Positions 7,533-15,306 of a stretch of DNA of 64,000 nucleotides are shown here, piece after piece. Made by a program: the position numbers and the translations under genes. Location: assembly GCA_964351905.1 (NCBI GenBank), contig CAYGPG010000005.1, positions 1 to 64,000 of the forward strand, read 5' to 3'. This stretch comes from GCA-2708415 sp964351905. Its GTDB lineage: Bacteria; Pseudomonadota; Alphaproteobacteria; Micavibrionales; Micavibrionaceae. Every line of letters starts with the position of its first letter. Position 1 is the first letter of the stretch. The notes beneath the pieces were generated by a model that searched no databases, was not told where the DNA came from, and saw only the letters and a program-made list of their open reading frames with translations.

Positions 7533-9152
7533 ATGACATACTGCAAATTTAGCTTTTTTGAACAAAATAACATCTTTTTAAGCATGGTATTAACGATCGC
7601 CATGTTAGTTATTTCTGTTCTACCAGCTTATGCTCAACAATCTGCTTTTGATGACCCTGGGGCACGAAATCCTGCAGGACAAAGTGGGGATTTGGTTACA
7701 GTGGAATCCAAAATCGATGCAGGCGCAGTTGCTTTAGGGTCGGCGTCACAAGTTGTGATTTTGATGCGTAATGATGGTACCAAGCCGATTACTTCAGGTG
7801 CCATTAGTCTTTATCCTTCATCAAATGTTTCTGCTAATGTTGGAGAGAATGAATGTATTTCTGCACCGCTTCCTTCAGGTGCTGTTTGTGCCATTGCTCT
7901 ATCCGTTAAAGGGCTACAACCAGGTAAATTTCGCGTTGAGCTCTTAATGCGCCATGATGGACGTGCTAAATTATTGACTTCAACGGTCTCGGGGGTTGTT
8001 GAACGTTCTGACGATGCAACAGCTGATATTATTAGTGATTTGGATACAATACCTGCAGATTTAGATTTTGGGACTCTCAAAGATAGTCGACCATTAACGC
8101 AGTCTGTTATTATGCGAAATGTCACATCAAAAGAAATTAAAGTCGAAAGTATCCGCATCGATTCAAATGATCAGGCTGGATATAGTTTTGAGTCAGATTG
8201 TGAAGAATTATTATCTGGTGAGGCTTGTATAGCAACAGTCACGTGGGCACCACAACAACGTGGGCCTGCAACGGGGGTTCTAATCGTTAACCATGATGGG
8301 CCAACGGGAGTGGTGAGTGTTATTCTAGATGGTGAATATGAGCCTACTGCTGCACAGGAAGTGAGCATTTTTCCTGAAGCAGTTCCTGGGAAAGGTTTAT
8401 TAACGGCTTCTCAATCCGCCGTTGATTTTGGAAGTGGGATTGCCTCTTCTTCATCAATTACAGCGTCTCTAGTGAATGTTGGTGATGTTCCTCTATCCAT
8501 AATGGATATTAGTCTTTCTAGCACAGATAATGGTATTACTATTGATACAAAAGGCTGTAAGGCAGGATTGGTTTTAAACCCTGTTGAGGCTTGCCCCTTA
8601 ACTTTAACATGGGAGCCTGTTCGTGAAGGTGCGATTTTAGATGATGTGCAAATTCGACATAATGGTGCGCGGGGTATTTTAGTCCTCCCAATTACGGGTA
8701 AGGCTGATCAAGTAGTCAACAAAGATAATAAAACGATTGTTTTCAATAATGGGCAAAACGAATTCTCATCTGTTCCGCCCATTTCTGCTAGTGAAGTAGA
8801 GGCTACGCCTGCAGTAACGTCTACACCAGCAACCAATAATAATCAAAGCTCCTCAGGACAGGCTTCCTCTGGTGGAAGAGGGGCTTCTATAGACGGTTTC
8901 AGGGTAACATCTTTGGCGAAAGATCGCGCTATTGTTTCAGGTCCTGGTGGAAGTCGTGTTGTCTTTCATAATCAAGAAACAGTTATAGGAGGAAGCCTGT
9001 GGCGTGTTGCTGTTAGACCTAATGCGGTTGAGTTTATAGGCAATAATCAACGCGCATTACTCTTGTTTGATCATTCTTTATCACTTGTAACAGAGCAATC
9101 TGGATCTACTGCTTCGGGTAATACATCTTCACAGTCTGCTGGGGGTAATTAA
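7533..9152 (+). CDS. Secreted Ig-like repeat protein with PilP/GspC-like C-terminus
   Basis: About 539 residues, exported by a signal peptide (hydrophobic stretch ending PAYAQQ). Three or so beta-rich repeats of about 100-120 residues follow, each with the pattern 'LDFG..., N/V.V....I, C....L.....C, W.P...G....... H.G..': for example IPADLDFGTLKDSRPLTQSV, AVDFGSGIASSSSITASLVN and two internal Cys per repeat. They resemble ASH/choice-of-anchor-D Ig-like domains. After a Ser/Thr/Gln linker, the last 70 residues (SIDGFRVTSLAKDRAIVSGP then VIGGSLWRVAVRPNAVEFIG) resemble the periplasmic PilP/GspC homology domain that contacts the secretin. Start: the ATG at 7533 has GAAAG 7 bases upstream; the in-frame ATG at 7515 sits next to the -10 box. 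The role as a secretin-contacting periplasmic scaffold is inferred from position. Confidence 0.75.
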   Translation: MTYCKFSFFEQNNIFLSMVLTIAMLVISVLPAYAQQSAFDDPGARNPAGQSGDLVTVESKIDAGAVALGSASQVVILMRNDGTKPITSGAISLYPSSNVSANVGENECISAPLPSGAVCAIALSVKGLQPGKFRVELLMRHDGRAKLLTSTVSGVVERSDDATADIISDLDTIPADLDFGTLKDSRPLTQSVIMRNVTSKEIKVESIRIDSNDQAGYSFESDCEELLSGEACIATVTWAPQQRGPATGVLIVNHDGPTGVVSVILDGEYEPTAAQEVSIFPEAVPGKGLLTASQSAVDFGSGIASSSSITASLVNVGDVPLSIMDISLSSTDNGITIDTKGCKAGLVLNPVEACPLTLTWEPVREGAILDDVQIRHNGARGILVLPITGKADQVVNKDNKTIVFNNGQNEFSSVPPISASEVEATPAVTSTPATNNNQSSSGQASSGGRGASIDGFRVTSLAKDRAIVSGPGGSRVVFHNQETVIGGSLWRVAVRPNAVEFIGNNQRALLLFDHSLSLVTEQSGSTASGNTSSQSAGGN

Positions 9153-9159
9153 TTTAAAA

Positions 9160-10998
9160 ATGGATCAGGACGGTGGAGCAAATAATTCTAAAGAAGACGA
9201 TGGTAAGGCAGAAGCAGATTCTTTTGGTGTTATTGATCCGCGAAAATCAGATAGACGCGAGGAAGATCAAGATTTACCTTTAGGAGGTGAAAGGCGTCAG
9301 TGGCAAGACCGTCGAAAAATACGATCAAAAGAAGGCCGTGAAAGATATCTGGATATGGTGCAGCGGGAACGCTCTATGTTCTTAGATATGGGAATTTCTA
9401 GATCTACTGACCAACTGCTAGATATGGCAGGTGCTATATCTTTAAATAATACAGAACAAGAAGATGAAGGAACAAAACTTCGTGCAACAGGAGATCAGCT
9501 AAGATCTATTTTACCTGTTCAAGCTTGGCTACCTCTTAGTATTCATCTTATAGGCCTTCAAGATGGTGTGATGAAGATCGCACCTTTACAAGACCTTAAT
9601 GATAAGCAGCAAAAAAACTTACTCTCTATGGCGCGGCGTTCAGGGTTGCATGTTGAAGAACTTGATATTGAAATTTGGGACCGTGCGGAGTTAATTGAAA
9701 CTCTTCGTTCAGTTCACGACCTATCTGCTGATAGATGTGAGAAAACTTTATCGCAGTGGTTGTCAGATGTTGATAATGGTATTCTCTTAAATCGTTTTGA
9801 GCGTGATATGTTAGCGGAAGCTTTACAAATGCGTGCCTCTGATATTCACATCGTTCAGGATAATCATCCTGACTCACCTAATTGGATTAAATATAGAATT
9901 GATGGGGATTTAATTCCTGTACATTTGCTTCCCTCCGAAGCTATGGCGCGTCTGACAACACTTTTAAAAAGAAATGCTGGGTTAAATTTTGGTGACCGTG
10001 TGACTCCAAAAGACGGCCGTTTTTCGTTTATTTGGCAAGGGCGCTCCATTGATGTTCGTGTCGCTGCGGGGCCACAGGCACAAGATGGTGAAAAAATCAC
10101 ATTACGTCTACTTGATAGAGCAGCCTTAAAAGGTTTTGATGAATTGTTCCGTCGACATGAGGACGTGGGTGATTATTTAGCAAACCTTCTTTCTCCTGAA
10201 ATTAAAGGGGGAGGGGGGCTGATTCTTTTATCAGGGCCTACTGGTTCAGGTAAAACGACAACGCTTTATGCTTGTGTGCAGCAAATTGACCGTCGACGTA
10301 AACATGTTTTAACTATTGAAGATCCAATTGAATATGAACTGCGTTATGCAACGCAATGGCAGGTGAGACCCCATCAAGAAGGTGGTGAGTTTGCGGATTT
10401 AATAAGAGCATCAATGCGTCATGATCCTGATTACATTATTATCGGGGAGATGAGGGATGCTGATACAGTTGAGACGGCCTTACGTGCGGCGGAGTCTGGT
10501 CATACAGTGATTTCAACAGTTCACGCCGATACTGCTTTACAGACTTTTGAACGTATGCGTTCGCTTATGCCAGCAGAGCGTGAAAGATCATCAACTTTTA
10601 CTTTGGCACAACAGGTGCGTGTTATTTTGAATCAGCGTTTGGTGCGTACTTTATGCCAAGGTTGTGCTCATAAAAAGAAAGCTCAAAAAGTTCTTGATGA
10701 AGGCAGTATCCAAGAATTAGGTATTAAAGAAGATGATATGGTTAATGCACATAACACTGCTGGATGTGATCTTTGTAATAGAACAGGTATTTCTGGAAGA
10801 ACATTATTGTTAGATGCAATTCTGTTGACTTCAGGGCCTGGCCAAAGAAATGGTATTTACCAAGCAATGATAAAAAATATTAATATGATACCTAAAGAAG
10901 AAGGTGTCTTTGTTCATACAAGAAGAGAAGGATTAGTTGATTTGGTTCTAACAGGTATGGTTGATCCGAATGCAGCTATATCATATTTAGAAGAGTAG
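9160..10998 (+). CDS. GspE/PilB-type pilus assembly ATPase
   Basis: Cytoplasmic hexameric ATPase that powers pilin polymerisation, closest in layout to R64 PilQ. The 612-residue protein has a charged Arg-rich N-terminus (about 20-60), an N1E-like domain (about 105-190), then the RecA-like core: Asp box near 225-290, Walker A GPTGSGKTTT (about 359-368), Walker B DYIIIGEMRD (about 423-432) and the His box VISTVHADTA (about 452-461). A zinc-binding pair CQGC...CDLC (about 500 and 540) is typical of GspE/PilB ATPases rather than PilT retraction motors. No PilT-like second ATPase is present in the window. Confidence 0.93.
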   Translation: MDQDGGANNSKEDDGKAEADSFGVIDPRKSDRREEDQDLPLGGERRQWQDRRKIRSKEGRERYLDMVQRERSMFLDMGISRSTDQLLDMAGAISLNNTEQEDEGTKLRATGDQLRSILPVQAWLPLSIHLIGLQDGVMKIAPLQDLNDKQQKNLLSMARRSGLHVEELDIEIWDRAELIETLRSVHDLSADRCEKTLSQWLSDVDNGILLNRFERDMLAEALQMRASDIHIVQDNHPDSPNWIKYRIDGDLIPVHLLPSEAMARLTTLLKRNAGLNFGDRVTPKDGRFSFIWQGRSIDVRVAAGPQAQDGEKITLRLLDRAALKGFDELFRRHEDVGDYLANLLSPEIKGGGGLILLSGPTGSGKTTTLYACVQQIDRRRKHVLTIEDPIEYELRYATQWQVRPHQEGGEFADLIRASMRHDPDYIIIGEMRDADTVETALRAAESGHTVISTVHADTALQTFERMRSLMPAERERSSTFTLAQQVRVILNQRLVRTLCQGCAHKKKAQKVLDEGSIQELGIKEDDMVNAHNTAGCDLCNRTGISGRTLLLDAILLTSGPGQRNGIYQAMIKNINMIPKEEGVFVHTRREGLVDLVLTGMVDPNAAISYLEE

Positions 10999-11015
10999 AA
11001 GTGAAAGGGTAATCT

Positions 11016-12239
11016 ATGCAGCAATGGGTTGCTGAAATAGCGTACGACAGTACATCAGGCGTGCAGAAGATTGTTGAATCTTTCTACCTTCCTACGGAAG
11101 AGGATGTACGCCAAGAGGTTAGTAAACGCGGGGGGTATGTTCTTACTATTCGTCCTCATAAAAGGTCACCATTGGAGAGGTTTTTAGCCCGCTCAACATG
11201 GTGGCAAGTTCAGCTTTTACGCGGAATTGTCTTTCGTTCAACTTCTGTTTCTTCACCAGGTGTCGCACTTTGGAAAATTATTGAAGCAGAAACAAATCCA
11301 ATGCGTCAAAATATTTTAGCTCCTGCGCGTGAAGCCTTGGCGAGAGGTCTTGGTGTTATTGACGCGCTCAAAGCATTAAATATTTTTGATCATGGTACGA
11401 TTTCAATTTTGGCAGGTAGCGAAAAAGCGAACCGCCTTAATGAGGGTATTCCTCACGCTATTCATTCTATTACTCAAAAAAAGAAAAACAGTCGTGCTAT
11501 TAAAGGAACATTAGGTTGGCTCGCTTTTGATGTTGTAACGATTGTACAATCCTTGTTCTGGGGTAAGGATATGGTCTTGGGCTGGTTTCGTGGTAATGCA
11601 CCAGAAAACCCAGATGAACTTGCACAATATAATTCTGTTGTTAATAACCTTGAATTAACTTGGAATATTCTAATTTATATTTCCTTTCTTATGGGAGGAT
11701 TTATGGCTTGGACAGTTTTGTCGTTTTTTCTCAACAAAGGAAAAAGAGATTGGCCAACAGCTCGCGTTGTAAGAAAAATACCTTTGATTGGAGCTTATTT
11801 GAGAGATTTAGGTTTTGCAGATTCCATGACGGCAGCGGCTCGAATGCTAAAAGGAAATGTTCCTATCAACGATGCGCTGCTACAAGCTGGCGAGTCTACA
11901 ACCTCTCCTGAAGTTGCAAAATACTGGGGAATTGCGAATGAAAATCTTGAGCGAGGGATTAATTTGGGTAATGCGCTTGATCACGAGCCTTTAACTCGTA
12001 GTGAGCGTCTTGAATTAGCGAGCTTGTCTGATTTAACGCAAGTTGCTACTATACTAGAGTCTATTGCGGAAATGCGCGCAAACTCAGCTAAAACGAAACA
12101 TTCTTTGATTGTGTGGCTTGCTTTTGCTTTAACGGGCGTATTTTTGTTTATTGCTTTTGGTAGCGCGATCTATGCGCTAACTGTTATGAATATGAGTATG
12201 GATAGCATGATGGGTGGGCTCATGGGGGGCGCACTTTAA
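11016..12239 (+). CDS. GspF/PilC-type inner-membrane platform protein
   Basis: Polytopic protein that couples the ATPase to pilin insertion (R64 PilR-like). The 407-residue sequence has two cytoplasmic T2SSF helical bundles (about 75-165 and 265-365), a membrane pair around 165-245 and a C-terminal membrane segment (about 370-397). GLGVIDALKALNIFD and GNVPINDALLQAGEST are the equivalent helices of the two repeats. An AAAGGG ribosome-binding site lies just upstream. It follows the ATPase by 17 bases, the usual GspE-GspF pairing. A Met/Gly-rich tail of about 15 residues closes the protein. Confidence 0.9.
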   Translation: MQQWVAEIAYDSTSGVQKIVESFYLPTEEDVRQEVSKRGGYVLTIRPHKRSPLERFLARSTWWQVQLLRGIVFRSTSVSSPGVALWKIIEAETNPMRQNILAPAREALARGLGVIDALKALNIFDHGTISILAGSEKANRLNEGIPHAIHSITQKKKNSRAIKGTLGWLAFDVVTIVQSLFWGKDMVLGWFRGNAPENPDELAQYNSVVNNLELTWNILIYISFLMGGFMAWTVLSFFLNKGKRDWPTARVVRKIPLIGAYLRDLGFADSMTAAARMLKGNVPINDALLQAGESTTSPEVAKYWGIANENLERGINLGNALDHEPLTRSERLELASLSDLTQVATILESIAEMRANSAKTKHSLIVWLAFALTGVFLFIAFGSAIYALTVMNMSMDSMMGGLMGGAL

Positions 12240-12260
12240 AAATCTAGAAAAGTTTGATTT

Positions 12261-13205
12261 GTGAATAACGCTGGCGAACAAAAGAATAAATTAAATGCTA
12301 ACCTAAAGCCAAAAATGAGTGATTATTTGGCGGGTGAACTGCGTCAAAATCCTATAAATCTCTCACCATTTTTGCCGCACGAACTTGTCGGAGGTTCTGT
12401 TCCCTATGTAGCAGGGACAGAAGAAGAAGCCGTCTGGAACGCTGCATCGCAAGCTTGCGGTACTGAAAAAGTACACTTTACTTATACAATTGAAAATAAA
12501 AGGTGTTGGTATATTGCAACGCCTTCAGCCTCATTGGCATCGAATCCAGATAGTTGGTGCCCTTTGGCTGCAGCTTTACCCGGTAATAGTGAATATTGGG
12601 ATCGTGAGACTGTTTATATTTATGAACAAGAAGGTTTGGCATCTGCTTTAAGATGGGATCCTGAAACAGGACGTATGCAGGTTTTTTTGGGGGCAGGTCG
12701 AACATTATTGCCGCGTATACAAAGCATGGATGCCAATTTTGTGACAGTTAATCCAGAGATGGCGGAGCAAGTCCCATGGAAAAATAGATCTCTTATGAGC
12801 GAAAAATTATCACGGGCAGCTGCAAGAACTTTGCTGTTAGTCGGTATTTTTATTAACTTTATCATCTTGGGATTTTTCGTTTTTCAGCATATATTAACAG
12901 CCACTGTGCAACGTGATTTGGTTAAAGTGAAGCAGGAAACTAGTCGTGTATCACAAAACATGATGGTTGAGGCTTATAATGCGTTACAAAGTGATTCTAT
13001 TAAACATATGGTGCGTATTCAGGAGTTATTGGATGAATTAAGGACCATTGACGGAACACTTATTAAATATGAAGTAACTGGCAAAAAAGTTAACTGGATT
13101 GTTCTAGTACCACCTGCTTATGGGCAGGGCGTAGGGACAATTAGAGGAAAAGTGCTTCCTGGAATTGAAAAAGATGGACGTGTGCGCATGAGTGGTACAA
13201 AATAG
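12261..13205 (+). CDS. Single-pass pilus accessory protein (PilO-like position), unrecognised family
   Basis: A 314-residue protein starting at GTG. Residues 1-185 have no signal peptide and are predicted cytoplasmic, with several Trp and Cys; a single membrane span covers about 190-210, followed by a coiled-coil-like segment (about 215-260) and a small periplasmic C-terminal domain. This bitopic layout, a cytoplasmic domain plus a periplasmic coiled coil, is that of GspL/PilM-PilN-type alignment proteins, and in R64-like loci the equivalent slot is pilO. I do not recognise the sequence family. Its place between the platform protein and a PilO-like protein makes an inner-membrane assembly role likely. 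Confidence 0.7.
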   Translation: MNNAGEQKNKLNANLKPKMSDYLAGELRQNPINLSPFLPHELVGGSVPYVAGTEEEAVWNAASQACGTEKVHFTYTIENKRCWYIATPSASLASNPDSWCPLAAALPGNSEYWDRETVYIYEQEGLASALRWDPETGRMQVFLGAGRTLLPRIQSMDANFVTVNPEMAEQVPWKNRSLMSEKLSRAAARTLLLVGIFINFIILGFFVFQHILTATVQRDLVKVKQETSRVSQNMMVEAYNALQSDSIKHMVRIQELLDELRTIDGTLIKYEVTGKKVNWIVLVPPAYGQGVGTIRGKVLPGIEKDGRVRMSGTK

Positions 13206-13288
13206 GTAAAATTTTATCTAAATCTAATTCAAATTTAAATGTTTTTGGGTACGATATTAAGATAATATATTAAATATTAGGGGTTATT

Positions 13289-13822
13289 TTGGATTTTAAA
13301 TTATTTGATTGGAAAGGCTTAAATAAGTACTTCGGAAAACAATCTTCCGAAGACCTCAATCGATTTTTGGAAAACCTACCTCAAAAAGCAGGTCAGACTG
13401 TTTTAATTGCAGCTGGTATTGCATGGGGCACGGCAGCTGCAGCAGGTTTATATACCACCGTGCAAACACAAAGCTTGATAGAGCTTCGCGCTAGTTTGAA
13501 AGAGATAGAAGCCCTGAAGCCTGTCGTGCCTACGATTAAAAATATTCCTATTCCTAAAACAGATATTGAGAAATTTGTAGAAAGTTCTAGAGAAAGCTAT
13601 CGTGGTATTGATATTAAGGTAGATAAATCAACAATTGTTATTACGGCAAATAATACATCTAATTTTACAGAGTTTCGTGAGGCTATTGGCCACATGCAAA
13701 ATGGTGGCGAGGGCTGGCGCGTTCAACTTGAGAAATTATGTGTTGGTAGAGAATGTGACCGAAGATTTAAACTTGCGGCGACCTTGAAAGTAAATAAGGT
13801 ATCTGTGGAAAACCCGAGCTAA
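13289..13822 (+). CDS. PilO/GspM-like inner-membrane pilus protein
   Basis: A 177-residue bitopic protein. It starts at TTG, 5 bases after an AGGGG ribosome-binding site. A short cytoplasmic N-terminus is followed by a membrane helix (about 38-56, Ala/Gly-rich), a short coiled coil (LIELRASLKEIEAL) and a ferredoxin-like alpha/beta domain (about 95-170) with two cysteines (CVGREC) near its end. This is the architecture of PilO and GspM, which dimerise in the periplasm and link platform and secretin. Family membership rests on architecture and context, not on a signature motif. Confidence 0.65.
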   Translation: MDFKLFDWKGLNKYFGKQSSEDLNRFLENLPQKAGQTVLIAAGIAWGTAAAAGLYTTVQTQSLIELRASLKEIEALKPVVPTIKNIPIPKTDIEKFVESSRESYRGIDIKVDKSTIVITANNTSNFTEFREAIGHMQNGGEGWRVQLEKLCVGRECDRRFKLAATLKVNKVSVENPS

Positions 13823-13878
13823 AAGATCAATTAAATAAAGGTTTATGCTATTAATAAAAAAACAAAATGGAGAAAAAA

Positions 13879-14601
13879 ATGGGTCAACGTAAAAATAGAA
13901 AAGCTGAAAAAGGGAATGTTCTTTTTTTAATTTTGATTGCAGTGGCGCTTTTTGCGGCTTTGTCCTATGCCGTAACACAATCAACTAGATCTGGATCTGG
14001 TACTGCTGACGCAGAACAAGCTTTGCTTAGTGGGGCATCGATGACGCAGCATCCGACAGCGATGAGAACTTCTATTATTCGTATGGTCTTAGGTGGTATT
14101 GATATTTCCAATATTGTGTTTGATGCACCTGCCAATTTTGCTTCAATGTCTGATTTAGAAGCAGCTGTCTTTCACCCTACAGGTGGTGGAGCAGTGTTTC
14201 AACAAGCACCAGCAGACATTATGGCTGGTACAGCGCAAGGAACGTGGTTTTATAATGCAAACTGGGATATTCCTCTAATTGGAATCGATGGTGGTGGCGG
14301 AAATGACTTAATTGCATTTCTTCCAGGCATATCTTCTGCAGTATGTCGAAATGTTAACGAAGAATTCTCGCTTGATACTACTGGCTGTACCATGACAGAT
14401 GGTATTATCCCTGATTTGGATGCTTCAACAACGCAAGCTAATATCAGAGATAATTATACTGAAGGTGACACTTTTCCAGTGGGAGACCAAGAAGATATAA
14501 CAAGCGTTGGCTGTACAGTATTCAGCGGTCAACCATCAGGTTGTTTTAATGATACTGACAATAATGAATATGTTTTCTATTCTGTCTTGTTAGAACGATA
14601 G
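13879..14601 (+). CDS. Prepilin-like protein 1 (major or minor pilin candidate)
   Basis: About 240 residues with a basic N-terminus (KNRKAEKG), then a 22-residue hydrophobic helix (NVLFLILIAVALFAALSY) and a secreted domain rich in Thr, Asp and Gly with two or three cysteine pairs. A cut after KG would give a type IV pilin N-terminus, but the usual Glu at +5 is absent (a Leu is there). Start: a GGAG box at 13869-13872 lies 6 bases before the ATG at 13879; the earlier in-frame ATG at 13867 overlaps that box and has none of its own. The position after the assembly genes and the presence of an A24 peptidase support a pilin role. Confidence 0.7.
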   Translation: MGQRKNRKAEKGNVLFLILIAVALFAALSYAVTQSTRSGSGTADAEQALLSGASMTQHPTAMRTSIIRMVLGGIDISNIVFDAPANFASMSDLEAAVFHPTGGGAVFQQAPADIMAGTAQGTWFYNANWDIPLIGIDGGGGNDLIAFLPGISSAVCRNVNEEFSLDTTGCTMTDGIIPDLDASTTQANIRDNYTEGDTFPVGDQEDITSVGCTVFSGQPSGCFNDTDNNEYVFYSVLLER

Positions 14602-14607
14602 AATTTA

Positions 14608-15300
14608 ATGAAGCATAATAATCAATCTGGAAGCGCGCTTGTCTATATTCTTATAGCGATTGCGCTTTTAGCAGCTTTAACAGCTTCTTTCATGAAGCCA
14701 TCAAGCCAACAGACTACAGCGCAAAGTAGCTTTAACGCGATTACTGAGATGAAATCACAAATCGCCTTTATTCGCTCTTCTATCCAAGAATGCGTTTTAA
14801 ATTATCCTGATGGTGAAGATGGTCTTATCGGAACACCAAATTTTCCATATCCTATCAATCCTTCTAGTTCACATTTTACAACTCCTGCTGCTGATAATGC
14901 TCTTGAAGGTATCCGCTGTCCAGGTAATCCAGGTGGAGTCAGCACAAACCATGCGGATATTTTTGGCGGAAGTTCGGGTAAATTTTTACCACCAACACCA
15001 AGCTTATTTGATGATTGGGAGTATTACAGTGGAGATGATGGGGTTTTCTTCTTCACTAAAACAGATAAGACAGATGCGTTTTTACAAACAGCAGTACAGA
15101 AATTAGATGATCAATTCTCTGAATGTGAAGCAGATATTATTGATGCTTCTGCTGGAGATGTGGAGTTGTTAAGCGGTGATCCTGGTGATCCTATTTGTCC
15201 TGATGGTAGTACTTGTTTTCGTGTTTGGGTGATTACACAAAGTACAGCTGTTTACAATGGCGATACAGATGGTGAAGAGGCTGCGGCTAGCTGTCCGTAA
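14608..15300 (+). CDS. Prepilin-like protein 2
   Basis: A 230-residue protein built like its upstream neighbour. It has a short polar leader (MKHNNQSG), a hydrophobic helix (SALVYILIAIALLAALTASF) and an acidic extracellular domain with about six cysteines, including CPDGSTC near the C-terminus. If cut after SG the mature protein begins SALVY, again without Glu5. It follows prepilin-like protein 1 by 6 bases. Whether one is the major subunit and the other a tip or adhesin subunit (a PilS/PilV-like pair) cannot be told. It converges with the hybrid kinase gene 6 bases downstream, with no terminator hairpin between. Confidence 0.7.
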   Translation: MKHNNQSGSALVYILIAIALLAALTASFMKPSSQQTTAQSSFNAITEMKSQIAFIRSSIQECVLNYPDGEDGLIGTPNFPYPINPSSSHFTTPAADNALEGIRCPGNPGGVSTNHADIFGGSSGKFLPPTPSLFDDWEYYSGDDGVFFFTKTDKTDAFLQTAVQKLDDQFSECEADIIDASAGDVELLSGDPGDPICPDGSTCFRVWVITQSTAVYNGDTDGEEAAASCP

Positions 15301-15306
15301 ACACGA

